Positions 32,975 to 40,383 of a stretch of 64,000 nucleotides of DNA are shown here, piece by piece. Location of the stretch: positions 28,247 through 92,246 of the forward strand of contig CANCER010000014.1 in assembly GCA_947375135.1 (NCBI GenBank), written 5' to 3'. Origin of the DNA: Comamonadaceae bacterium (GTDB lineage Bacteria; Pseudomonadota; Gammaproteobacteria; Burkholderiales; Burkholderiaceae_C). Each line of letters opens with the position of its first letter. Within the stretch, counting starts at the first letter, position 1. The notes below the pieces were generated by a model that ran no database searches, had not been told where the DNA came from, and was given only the letters and a program-made list of their open reading frames with translations. A program made the translations under genes and the position numbers.

Positions 32975-34042
32975 TTATCTGGCGCGGAAATCCGTGGTAG
33001 CCAGGGTGTGCCCGTCGTCAAACTGCAAAGTTTTCTCAGGCCAACGCAATGCCGCAAGTTTGAAATCATGCCCCACAGTGGTACCCGCTTTACGCTCCGT
33101 CCAGCGGCCACCCGCTGAAAAATCCACACAGAACACGTTGTGCTGCTTGCCATGCCAGGCAAAGGGATGGGTGGCTTCAAACAGGTCTTTATCGCCTTTG
33201 CCCACGGTAGCCCGGTCGATGGTGTTGACCCGCCGCCAGTAGTGGCCGACGACGACGGGCGTGGCATCCTTGTACTCATCCCACCAGGCCACACGCTGCG
33301 CAAAGCGCCATTTACCGCTGGAGTAAAACGGCACGGTGCCTTTGCGTTCCACGCCCGAGGTCAACACCTTGAGCGGATTCATCATCTGCTTGTTGGATTC
33401 GTTTTCGGCAATAGCGTGCATGAAGGGCGGCTGCATGTGCGGGCTTTCCAGGTCGTGCTCCCAGCGTTCCAGCTCGGTGGCCATGCGTTGCTCCAGTTGG
33501 GTTTCTATCGCGTATTGTTTGGCGGCTTGCTCCCACTGGTCGTATCGCTCACGCACGCTGCCCAGGGGGAGTGTCCTGACCATTTCGATCTGGTCCGCTT
33601 GCCAGGCTGCGTGCACCACGCGCAGGTCTTCACGCTCCAGCCCTATGGGCAGTGACGACAAGAAGGCCACAATGCTTGCGCGGGCAGTGGCGTCAGGCCG
33701 CTGGAATGGGGCGTATTTGTCATGATCACGCGCTGTGCGCGCATCAAAAAACCAGCCCGAGCCATCTTTGGCATCTTCACGCAGCAAGTTGATTTCGTGG
33801 TTGCCCAGAATCGCCACAGCCCGCCCTGATTCCACCAGACGCTGCACCAGCGCCAGCACGGCGGGGCTGTCGGGGCCACGGTCGCAAAAATCGCCGACAA
33901 ATACCAGAGTGCGGCCTTGCGCATGCTGCCCGTTTTCGTCGTAGCCCAGGTGGCCCAGCAGGCTGACCAGGGCGTCGTATTCGCCATGGATGTCGCCCAC
34001 AATGTCCAGAGCGCCAGCGGGCAGGTTTTGAATCAGACTCAT
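32975..34042 (-). CDS. Calcineurin-like metallophosphatase (PrpA/ApaH-like)
   Basis: A 355-aa two-metal phosphatase. The family motifs are all present near the N-terminus: DIVGDIHGEYDAL, FVGDFCDRGPDS and ILGNHEINLL; a metal-binding VVGHYWR lies further on. Such enzymes act on phosphoproteins or on dinucleoside polyphosphates and related nucleotides. A strong AGGAGG precedes the ATG. It lies downstream of two small unknown genes and a WYL regulator, and upstream of the exported Cys-rich gene. The substrate is unknown. A role in nucleotide-based antiphage signalling is conceivable but is inference. Confidence 0.88.
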   Translation of the reverse strand: MSLIQNLPAGALDIVGDIHGEYDALVSLLGHLGYDENGQHAQGRTLVFVGDFCDRGPDSPAVLALVQRLVESGRAVAILGNHEINLLREDAKDGSGWFFDARTARDHDKYAPFQRPDATARASIVAFLSSLPIGLEREDLRVVHAAWQADQIEMVRTLPLGSVRERYDQWEQAAKQYAIETQLEQRMATELERWEHDLESPHMQPPFMHAIAENESNKQMMNPLKVLTSGVERKGTVPFYSSGKWRFAQRVAWWDEYKDATPVVVGHYWRRVNTIDRATVGKGDKDLFEATHPFAWHGKQHNVFCVDFSAGGRWTERKAGTTVGHDFKLAALRWPEKTLQFDDGHTLATTDFRAR

Positions 34043-34162
34043 GAAAATCCTCCTTTTTGATCTATTTGTAGTGAATGGACTGAGCCATTTGATAGAAATG
34101 CAATCGGCTCGAAAGTGATAGTGCAGTGATAGTGAACTGATTCAACGATAGTAGGTCATCGT
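34043..34162 (-). promoter_or_regulatory. Leader of the metallophosphatase gene with repeated ACTATC motifs
   Basis: On the minus strand this 120-bp gap carries two copies of ACTATCACT close together (near 34117-34137) and two further CTATC copies nearby. This pattern suggests an operator or promoter specific for the metallophosphatase gene. No gene or terminator is seen. Confidence 0.35.
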
Positions 34163-34654
34163 CTACCGCCCTTCGAAGGCGCGAATCCGCGCGTTGTCGT
34201 AGTTGACGCATTCGTAAAGCATATCGTCGTTGATGATTTGGATGGCGATTTTGCGTGTCTCCAAGGGCCATTCGCCGGGTTTGATGGATGGCCATGGCGG
34301 GGCTGGTTTCTCATCGCCGGGTATCCATTCCGGCGAAGTAGCGTATTCGGTACCCTGATAGGTCGTCAGCCACAGGGTTTGCTGGTCAATCGCTGGCAGC
34401 GCCATGACCAACGCGTTGAGGTGATCTTGCAATTGAGATTCATAGAGATTCCGCATCGGGTGGTCGGTGCGGATAGAGATGCAGATTTCTTCCCACAGGT
34501 TTTTGAGCCCCGTACCTTCCAGCAAGCCAATGGACTGCTTTTGGCATCTGCGAATTAGGCGTTGGACGAGTACGTCACGCAGACCTTGGGCGCGCATTTC
34601 CAGAAGCCGCCGGTAAAGACCATACGGGTCCAGGTTCGGTTGGTGTTCAAACAT
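34163..34654 (-). CDS. Uncharacterised 163-aa protein in the WYL-regulated cluster
   Basis: I do not recognise the family. The chain is soluble and mostly helical, starting MFEHQPNLDPYGLYRRLLEM and with a Trp-rich middle (PAPPWPSIKPGEWPLETRKI). AGGAG lies 6 bases before the ATG. It follows the 91-aa gene by 30 bases on the same strand and precedes the metallophosphatase, so the three probably form one unit divergent from the WYL regulator. Confidence 0.68.
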   Translation of the reverse strand: MFEHQPNLDPYGLYRRLLEMRAQGLRDVLVQRLIRRCQKQSIGLLEGTGLKNLWEEICISIRTDHPMRNLYESQLQDHLNALVMALPAIDQQTLWLTTYQGTEYATSPEWIPGDEKPAPPWPSIKPGEWPLETRKIAIQIINDDMLYECVNYDNARIRAFEGR

Positions 34655-34684
34655 GATTTCTCCTTGTGTAATGACGGCGCGATT

Positions 34685-34960
34685 TCAGTACAACTCCAGC
34701 ACCATTTTTTGCAGCCCAGCCAGCATGCCTGCCACGCCCATCTGGTTGGACTCGGTTGTGGCATCCCCACGGATGCGCAGGTTAAACCGTCCGTCGGCAT
34801 GCAATGCCACCAGCGCCAGCCCCGTGACCCGTCCGGCAAGAGCCTCTTCCAAAAGATGTTGCAGGAGTTCGATAGTTTCCCCGGATGCGGGGCGGGGCAG
34901 GGGTCTGAGCACGGCAACGCCCACGGGTAGCGGCGCTTGATCGGGTGTTTGCTGGAACAT
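34685..34960 (-). CDS. Uncharacterised 91-aa protein, first gene of the WYL-regulated cluster
   Basis: I do not recognise the family. It starts MFQQTPDQAPLPVGVAVLRP and ends GVAGMLAGLQKMVLELY; the middle GRVTGLALVALHADGRFNLR suggests a compact alpha/beta domain. GGAG precedes the ATG at 34960. An in-frame ATG 24 bases upstream is less likely because it lies before the ribosome-binding site. It faces the WYL regulator across a control region with two 24-bp direct repeats. Confidence 0.65.
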   Translation of the reverse strand: MFQQTPDQAPLPVGVAVLRPLPRPASGETIELLQHLLEEALAGRVTGLALVALHADGRFNLRIRGDATTESNQMGVAGMLAGLQKMVLELY

Positions 34961-34980
34961 CTGGATACTCCTAAATGCAA

Positions 34981-35032
34981 TCAAATTGATCTTATTTAAA
35001 TAATAGCATCAAAATGATCGTATTTGATCAAT
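34981..35032. promoter_or_regulatory. Two 24-bp direct repeats, probable WYL-regulator operator
   Basis: 34981-35004 and 35009-35032 match at 18 of 24 positions (pattern TCAAAnTGATCnTATTT, then AnnAAT). The second copy contains the inverted repeat TGATCGTATTTGATCA. The region lies in the AT-rich gap between the divergent 91-aa gene and WYL regulator and overlaps where promoters must be. Confidence 0.6.
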
Positions 35033-35091
35033 AATCGCCGTGCACCTAAACGCTTGCCCACTGTTTCAACTTGTTGGAGGAAATGAACACT

Positions 35092-35976
35092 ATGACGGCT
35101 CCAGCCATTCAAGAGCTAGCCAGCGCCCAGCGTGAACGCCTGGCGTACATTGAGTTTCGGCTCTGGTTCTTTGGCGAAGTCACCCGCAAGAGCGTTCTGG
35201 ATCGTTTTGGCGTGGCCACGGCGGCGGGCACCAGGGACTTGATGCTGTACCGCGACTTGGCTCCACAGAACGCGGAATATGAAGGCAAGGTGTACCGCTA
35301 CCTGCCAACTTTCAAACCTTTATTCCAGCATCAAGTGCACAGGGTGTTGTCGGCGCTGACATCCGGCTTTGGTGATGGCGAGCGCAGCAGTGGAGGTCCC
35401 GTCATACCGCACGAAGTGCCTGCCAGGCTGAATCAGCCCCATTTGGGTGTACTGGCGAAGGTGACGCGGGCCATCCATGGCGGTTACCCGTTAAAGCTAG
35501 ACTACCACTCCATGAAAACTGGGCTGGTGGCGCGCGAGATTGTTCCTCATGCTTTGGTGGATTCGGGCTTGCGGTGGCATGTGCGCGCCTTTGACCGAAT
35601 CAAGGGCGAGTTTCGCGACTTGGTGCTGACACGCATGGAAAAGCTGGCTGCGTTCAAACCTGGCAGCGCTTCGGCGGCAGTGCAAGTCCATGAGCGCCAG
35701 AGTGCTGATGCGCAATGGCTGCAGATGGTTGAACTGAATTTGGTGCCGCACCCGGCGCACAAGCATTTCGCTTCCGTGGAGCGGGACTTTGGAATGACCG
35801 AGGGCGCGTTGAAGGTGTCCGCCCGAGCGGCCATGGTTGGGTATGTGTTGCGACAGTGGCAGGTAGATTGTTCGTCGGATGCCAGTTTGAGAGGGGCTGA
35901 GTACCGGTTGCGGTTGGCGGACGTTAAGGTGCTTGAGGGCGTGGTTAGTGCGGAGTTGGCGCCAGGTTATTGCTGA
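35092..35976 (+). CDS. BrxR/CapW-like WYL-domain transcription regulator
   Basis: A 294-aa regulator. The N-terminal winged helix-turn-helix (RLAYIEFRLWFFGEVTRKSV, LDRFGVATAAGTRDLMLY) closely resembles BrxR/CapW proteins, which repress antiphage operons such as BREX and CBASS. Residues about 120-200 form a WYL ligand-sensing domain (PLKLDYHSMK, ALVDSGLRWHVRAFDRIKGE), and a WCX-like C-terminal part follows. The ATG at 35092 was chosen for its spacing from GGAGG at 35076-35080; 35083 is too close. The divergent genes (91 aa, 163 aa, metallophosphatase) are the likely targets. Confidence 0.85.
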   Translation: MTAPAIQELASAQRERLAYIEFRLWFFGEVTRKSVLDRFGVATAAGTRDLMLYRDLAPQNAEYEGKVYRYLPTFKPLFQHQVHRVLSALTSGFGDGERSSGGPVIPHEVPARLNQPHLGVLAKVTRAIHGGYPLKLDYHSMKTGLVAREIVPHALVDSGLRWHVRAFDRIKGEFRDLVLTRMEKLAAFKPGSASAAVQVHERQSADAQWLQMVELNLVPHPAHKHFASVERDFGMTEGALKVSARAAMVGYVLRQWQVDCSSDASLRGAEYRLRLADVKVLEGVVSAELAPGYC

Positions 35977-36080
35977 TACTTCCAGTTGGCATGCATTGGC
36001 CGACGTCTACAGTTCTACTAGGGAGACGTGCTCCGTCTGATGGCTCACTTGCGCTACAGATCCCCCGTGACCTGTAGGCA

Positions 36081-36241
36081 ACCTTTGATCCGATTCTGGC
36101 GTGCAAGTTCCAGCGCCGCCTGCCCGGATTCGATGAGCATGTCATCGGCATGTACGCCCGCGGCAAAAGTGAGCGTGAGATTCAGGCACACCTGCTGGCG
36201 ATGTATGCCCACGACGTCTCCCCAACATTGATCTCAGCGTT
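36081..36241 (+). pseudogene. IS256-family (Mutator) transposase fragment
   Basis: One frame reads TFDPILACKFQRRLPGFDEH, then VIGMYARGKSEREIQAHLLA, then MYAHDVSPTLISA. This is the conserved N-terminal block of IS256-type transposases. No start codon or downstream transposase remains; the sequence breaks off at the HigA stop. It is a relic of an earlier insertion. Confidence 0.8.
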
Positions 36242-36555
36242 TACGCCGCCATCGCTGGTGCGGGCTTCACGCGCATCGGTTTAGCTTTGAATCGAAGCTG
36301 TGCTTGCCACACGTCATAGGCGCTTTGCTCTGCCAGCCACACGCGGGCATCACCGCCACGCTCCACGCCTAGCCATGCCTCTATGCGCAGGGCCATATCA
36401 GGTGAAATGGCAGCGCGGCCATTCAGCATGCGTGACAACGCGACACGCGACACGCCCAACTGTTCGGCAGCTTGGGTCACTCCCAGCCCCAATGCAGGCA
36501 GCACATCATCACGCAGCGTCAAGCCGGGGTGTGGTGGGTTATGCATACGGTTCAT
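36241..36555 (-). CDS. higA: HigA-type antitoxin (XRE helix-turn-helix)
   Basis: A 104-aa antitoxin. MHNPPHPGLTLRDDVLPALG and VTQAAEQLGVSRVALSRMLN form the HigA-type helix-turn-helix, followed by SPDMALRIEAWLGV. It neutralises HigB and represses the operon. GGAG lies before the ATG. It follows higB by 10 bases, toxin first as is typical for higBA. Confidence 0.9.
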   Translation of the reverse strand: MNRMHNPPHPGLTLRDDVLPALGLGVTQAAEQLGVSRVALSRMLNGRAAISPDMALRIEAWLGVERGGDARVWLAEQSAYDVWQAQLRFKAKPMRVKPAPAMAA

Positions 36556-36565
36556 TGCATCACTC

Positions 36566-36844
36566 CTAGTGGTAATCCATGTAATCGACCAGCACAGCGT
36601 CTGTGCCCTCAAAGGTGAACGTCATTCGCCAATTGCCATTGACCGATACGGCCCAATGGCCCTTCAAATCGTCTGACAAAGGATGCAGGCCCCAGCCCGG
36701 AACGTTCATATCCCGGTCACAGGTAGCTACATCCAGACGTGCCAGCAAGCGGCCTAGCTTGGAGGCATGGTCAGGCCGGATGCCTGCTTTTGTGCCACGC
36801 TCAAAGAACGCTTGCAGCCCCTTATGTCCGAATGACTTAATCAT
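36566..36844 (-). CDS. higB: HigB-type toxin (RelE superfamily)
   Basis: A 92-aa mRNA interferase of the plasmid-maintenance killer type. It starts MIKSFGHKGLQAFFERGT and keeps the HigB core LHPLSDDLKGHWAVSVNGNW then RMTFTFEGTDAVLVDYMDYH. The family cleaves mRNA on the ribosome. It is paired with higA directly downstream and probably stabilises the island. Confidence 0.92.
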   Translation of the reverse strand: MIKSFGHKGLQAFFERGTKAGIRPDHASKLGRLLARLDVATCDRDMNVPGWGLHPLSDDLKGHWAVSVNGNWRMTFTFEGTDAVLVDYMDYH

Positions 36845-36879
36845 ATTTGATTGTATCTTGTAGCGTTACGCTTTGCAAG

Positions 36880-38247
36880 CTAACCAGACACCACGCGGAA
36901 AGCACCCGGCGCTGCCTTGGCATCAAACACAATCCCCGCCTGCTCCAAAATCCAAGCCTCAATCTTTTCATGGTGCAGGCGAAGTAGCTCCAACGGGCGC
37001 ACCGTGTAGTGCTTTTCGGCCGTGGCGCTGGGTTTGTGCCCCTGAATCTGCGCCACCACGCCCACCGGCACTTCCAACCACTCGGTCAGGCTCTTGAATG
37101 ACCGGCGTAGGCCGTGCAGGGTCAACCCTTCCAGGCCAGCAGCTTTGCATGTACGGGTGTGCGGGTTGTTGGGCTCGGTCAGGCACCCTGTCGCGCTGGT
37201 AGGGCTAGAAAATACCCAGGGGTTCGCGATCTGCCTGCCGGTTTTGGGTTCCGTCATGGTGCGCCGGGGCAGGGTCGCCAGCAGGTGCAGCATGTAGGGC
37301 GTTGCCGGTATTTCACGGGTGCCCTCCACCTTGTCCCGAATGCTGATGCCTTTCCATTGCGTGTTCACATCTTCCCAGCGCAGCGCCAGCACTTCGCCGG
37401 GCCGGGCACCGGTCAGCAGCATCATTTGAATGCAGGCCGCAATGGCCGGGTTTTGAAGCTGTTGCACAGCGGAAAACCACGCGGCCAACTGCTCGCGCTG
37501 CAATACGTCGGACTTCGTGCCGGGCTTGCCCAAAGCCTCGCGGGCTTTCTTGGTCTTGGCGGGGTTCTTGGCCGGTAGCAGGGCGGCATAGGCGGGCTGT
37601 TCGCCGCACCAAGTCAGAAACACAGTCAGTAGCCGCCATGCAAGGCGGGCGGACGACGGGCGTGTTAGGCCTTCCTTGGCGGCCCATGCCTCAACTGTGG
37701 ACTGGTCAAGATCACGCAAGGTCAGCGGCATCAAAGCTGCCAGCGGCCCCGGTTGCGTCAGCTTCTTGCCACCACCACGGCGGCCAGACGGCAAGCCCCC
37801 GGCTTTAGCTTTGTCGATGTGGTCTCGGTAATGCAGGTCGCCCCAGTGTGGACGGCGCTCGGCAATGTACGTGGCCCACACCTCGCCCACGGTGAGTGAG
37901 GCCCGCTTGTTGGCCTCCGCCTGGGCGGCGGCGCTTGCTTCCCGTTCGGCTTGCTGGGCTAGCGCGTCACGTTTCAGGTCGCGGGGGTCTTTGCCATCGT
38001 CAATCAGGCGCTGCAGGGTGCGTGCCTTGTCGCGAGCCTGCTCAATGCTCCACGCGCCAGGGTTGCCGATGGTCAGGCGCAGGTCTTTGCCCTGGTACAC
38101 GCTTTGGAAGACATAGGCCGGTTTTCCGGCGGGCGTGGTGCGCAGCCCCAGCCCGGCGGCGGTTGCGTCCCACAAGAACGCTTGCGCCTTTTCGGCGGGG
38201 CAGGTGAACGCTGAAACCCGGCCAGCGGTGAAGACGACTTTTGCCAT
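36880..38247 (-). CDS. int: Tyrosine-type site-specific integrase (P4-like)
   Basis: A 455-aa recombinase expected to integrate and excise the island at tRNA-His. The N-terminal part is the DUF4102-like arm-binding domain (FLWDATAAGLGLRTTPAG). A SAM-like core-binding domain follows. The catalytic domain has Arg in TGARPGEVLALRWEDV, His-x-x-Arg in LHGLRRSF, His in GHKPSATAEKHY and the nucleophile Tyr in the same segment. The ATG at 38247 is preferred over an upstream TTG. The gene starts about 240 bases from attR and points into the island. Repeated GATGTAAGAC motifs near its start could be arm sites or autoregulatory sites. Confidence 0.95.
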   Translation of the reverse strand: MAKVVFTAGRVSAFTCPAEKAQAFLWDATAAGLGLRTTPAGKPAYVFQSVYQGKDLRLTIGNPGAWSIEQARDKARTLQRLIDDGKDPRDLKRDALAQQAEREASAAAQAEANKRASLTVGEVWATYIAERRPHWGDLHYRDHIDKAKAGGLPSGRRGGGKKLTQPGPLAALMPLTLRDLDQSTVEAWAAKEGLTRPSSARLAWRLLTVFLTWCGEQPAYAALLPAKNPAKTKKAREALGKPGTKSDVLQREQLAAWFSAVQQLQNPAIAACIQMMLLTGARPGEVLALRWEDVNTQWKGISIRDKVEGTREIPATPYMLHLLATLPRRTMTEPKTGRQIANPWVFSSPTSATGCLTEPNNPHTRTCKAAGLEGLTLHGLRRSFKSLTEWLEVPVGVVAQIQGHKPSATAEKHYTVRPLELLRLHHEKIEAWILEQAGIVFDAKAAPGAFRVVSG

Positions 38248-38337
38248 GTTGATCCCCAAAAGTCTTTCATCCTGACGATGTAAGACGGTTACGACACCTC
38301 GGAAGTCAAACCGTCCTGCTGTGGCTTACATCGCAGG

Positions 38338-38370
38338 ATGTAAAGGAGGATGTAAGACTATTTTCCGAAT
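38338..38370 (+). repeat. 33-bp direct repeat, right copy (possible integrase arm site)
   Basis: It matches 21845-21877 at 30 of 33 positions and contains GGATGTAAGACTATTTTCCG. A further GATGTAAGAC lies at 38276-38285 and an inverted CTTACATCG at 38325-38333. The dense repetition is typical for attP flanks. Confidence 0.68.
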
Positions 38371-38483
38371 TTAGACCTATCTCAATCAACACTATGCTGG
38401 TTGCAATACCAGTATGAATTTTATAAGTCGTTGATTTATATAGATTGTGCCACACCAATCAACATTGGCAAATACAATAAAGT

Positions 38484-38534
38484 CAGGATTGTGATTCCTG
38501 TTGTCGTGGGTTCGAGCCCCATCAGCCACCCCAA
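38484..38534 (+). repeat. attR: 51-bp copy of the tRNA-His 3' end
   Basis: It is identical to 21737-21787 but lacks the 5' part of the tRNA, so it cannot form a tRNA. It marks the right boundary of the island. Confidence 0.95.
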
Positions 38535-39130
38535 AGATTTCCCTTAGAAATCAACAAGTTAGCCTCAGATTCAAAGTCCGGGGCTTTTTTGTTTGTGACT
38601 TTATTTTTGCTTTTACAGACTGCGGTACATGGTTTTGTACCGATTGGACGCGGCAACTCCCAGGTTGAGCAGACCGAGGGAACAGCTTGTCGCAGATGCC
38701 GTCTATGGTCGGGATGAATTCAAAGCGCCCTTTGGGATCAAGGGAATGCTGGGCTGCTCAGCTCTGCTCTGACCTGTTTTGTTTGCTTTGGCACGCCGTG
38801 CATGTCGATGCCCAACCGACTCCAGTTTCAGCCTCTGCCCCAAATCTAGTGCCCCAGCACCCCAGGTTCCAGCCCATACCCCAATTCGGTTTCAGATTGC
38901 CAATGCACTTTGTGAAATCGGCTACGGCATTTGAAAAGCGGGTCACGATTCATAGCCCTTGGAAACGAGCTTGGCATGGATCTTCAGTATCTTTTCACAA
39001 TCCTTGGCAGAAGGTGAAAATCTGGGGATTCGCGATGCAGCTCGCAACAGGTCGGATTCGCGCGTATTGAGGTGGTCCTCGCGTTCTCCCCATCGCCGCA
39101 TGGCTCCCCATACCGGCCCGTCTACACTCA
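38535..39130. other. Chromosomal stretch right of the island without recognised gene
   Basis: Short reading frames exist on both strands (for example plus 38687-39070 and minus 38943-39131), but none shows a recognisable family or a convincing ribosome-binding site. Given the hsdR remnant next to it, this is probably decayed DNA. The first 70 bases include a weak hairpin ending in TTTTTT (near 38595) that may be the original tRNA-His terminator. Confidence 0.5.
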
Positions 39131-39385
39131 TTACTGTGGCTTGGTGAACACCGCGTCACTGGCGGTGGCCTTGAAGCTGGGTTCGTGAATCAGGGCGCCC
39201 AGGTGGTCCTGGTAGGGCAGGCGCAGCGACTTGCCGTGCTTGTAGAGCCAGTCCACCGCCAGCTCCAGCGTGCACCGGGAGTAGAAGCAGGCGGTGCGGG
39301 AGTCCGTGTTCGCCATTTCCTCTGCGTAGATGGCCGCGCCATACAGCGTAAACCATTCGCACTGGAGGAAGGCGAAGTTGCTCAT
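39131..39385 (-). pseudogene. hsdR: Type I restriction endonuclease HsdR, N-terminal fragment
   Basis: 84 residues remain. MSNFAFLQCEWFTLYGAAIY, ACFYSRCTLELAVDWLYKHG and LRLPYQDHLGALIHEPSF match the N-terminal helical (DUF4145-like) domain of EcoEI-type HsdR. A stop codon follows FTKPQ, before the nuclease and helicase domains, so no restriction activity can remain. The start codon is intact, and the order HsdM-HsdS-HsdR is kept with the neighbouring fragments. Confidence 0.72.
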
Positions 39386-39417
39386 CTGTATTTGGTGCCC
39401 GTTGGCTGTTGGCGTTG

Positions 39418-39678
39418 TCAGTACCAGCGTTGAACGCTGATTTCCTGACGCACCAGCCGATAGTCAAAGCTGTGGCCCGTATTGGAAACGGCATAAGTGC
39501 GCACGCCAGCTAACTGCGCAGGTACGCCCATTTCTGGAGAGTCGGACAAGAGCCGTAGTGACTTTTCCATCCGTTTATGTACCAACGCAGCGCTCTGCGG
39601 GTCTTCCTTGGCGATGTACGACAGTGTGGCGATAAATTGCTTGCGTGCTTGAACCGACCAGACAACGGCCAGCGTCAT
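39418..39678 (-). CDS. ParE/RelE-type toxin
   Basis: An 86-aa toxin-fold protein: AVVWSVQARKQFIATLSYIA, RMEKSLRLLSDSPEMGVPAQ and GVRTYAVSNTGHSFDYRLVR follow the ParE layout with the conserved Arg before the final strand. The start overlaps by ATGA with an upstream frame whose end, AAHADVMRDTLNAVHQAKHD, looks like the C-terminus of an antitoxin. The antitoxin N-terminus is missing, apparently replaced by an hsdS fragment. It may therefore be an orphan toxin, possibly inactive or poorly expressed. Confidence 0.75.
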   Translation of the reverse strand: MTLAVVWSVQARKQFIATLSYIAKEDPQSAALVHKRMEKSLRLLSDSPEMGVPAQLAGVRTYAVSNTGHSFDYRLVRQEISVQRWY

Positions 39679-39718
39679 GCCGCAGCGTGGGTATCGTGCT
39701 TTGCCTGATGCACCGCAT

Positions 39719-40105
39719 TCAGGGTATCGCGCATGACATCGGCGTGCGCTGCCGTGGCGCCGGTTGCAAACTGCGCGTCAGCAATCGGAAGTGAATCAGA
39801 TAGCGCCCATCAAGCCTATCTTTGTCCGCGCGGACTACATGAAACTCCGTTGAGCCAAAACCGTACTTCGTATTTATCTTGGCGAATGCGATTTTCCCAT
39901 TCTCAAAGCACGGCGTGATCTTGGCTAGCAGTACGTCTCCATCCGCGAAATTGGTATAGCCCTTTTGCACTTCGCTGAAAGGTCGCTGCTCAGTGGCGCA
40001 CGCAGTCGTCAAGTCGGCGCTCACCGCAGACATGGGCAAGAAATCGACGGGTTCGTCGGGTGCAACATCCTTGGCTTTGAAAGTCGATGTGTCGCGTAAA
40101 TTCAT
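39719..40105 (-). pseudogene. hsdS: Type I restriction specificity subunit HsdS, fragment
   Basis: 128 residues remain. EPVDFLPMSAVSADLTTACA, GYTNFADGDVLLAKITPCFE and GFGSTEFHVVRADKDRLDGR match the first target-recognition domain of HsdS. After RYLIHFRLL the frame loses similarity. HsdS normally has two recognition domains and about 400 aa, so most of the gene is gone. The start overlaps the stop of the upstream ParE-like toxin by 4 bases. Confidence 0.82.
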
Positions 40106-40383
40106 GGGTATTGCCGCGCCACATGCATGACGGCTAATGCGGTCACTGTGGTGGCTGTTTGTTGAAGTAGCACGATGTAATTCGGGTGGGCAACGAGTTC
40201 CATGGTTCCGGCGACGCGGCCACGGCGACGGGGAAAGTTGGGGTCGGCCAGTTGGTCGGTCTTGCTGTGAATTAGCGACTCCAGCGCGAGTGCTGCGCCT
40301 GGATTGTCTTGAGTGACGTGCAAGACAATGCTCTCAAGGTCAAGTTGAAACTGATCGGTTTTGACGATCCGGAAACGCTCCAT
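40102..40383 (-). CDS. ParE/RelE-type toxin of a two-gene toxin-antitoxin pair
   Basis: A 93-aa protein with the ParE pattern: KTDQFQLDLESIVLHVTQDN in the N-terminal helices, RRGRVAGTMELVAHPNYIVL with the basic/Glu segment, and a final strand TVTALAVMHVARQYP. It begins directly after the stop of the 154-aa antitoxin-like gene. The pair lies between hsdM and hsdS remnants; toxin-antitoxin genes inside type I operons are known. Confidence 0.82.
   Translation of the reverse strand: MERFRIVKTDQFQLDLESIVLHVTQDNPGAALALESLIHSKTDQLADPNFPRRRGRVAGTMELVAHPNYIVLLQQTATTVTALAVMHVARQYP

Larger units (their letters stand above)
21737..38534. mobile_element. 16.8-kb genomic island integrated in tRNA-His
   Basis: The boundaries are a perfect 51-bp direct repeat of the tRNA-His 3' end. 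A tyrosine integrase gene lies at the right end. Cargo is a two-gene unknown module with a HicA-like protein, a type III restriction-modification system, a primase/helicase with AlpA-like protein, a metallophosphatase cluster with WYL regulator, an IS256 remnant and HigBA. Parts (22.6-24.1 kb, 31.8-32.7 kb) are visibly more AT-rich than the flanking chromosome. No capsid, tail or conjugation genes are seen, so the element resembles a phage satellite or an integrative island that needs outside help to move. Confidence 0.92.

Noticed and set aside
38484..38534. Second tRNA-His gene
   Set aside because: Only the 3' 51 bases are present; there is no 5' acceptor strand or D-arm, so it is the right attachment site.
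38687..39070. 127-codon plus-strand gene right of the island
   Set aside because: No ribosome-binding site, odd composition and no recognisable family; the region appears to be decayed sequence.
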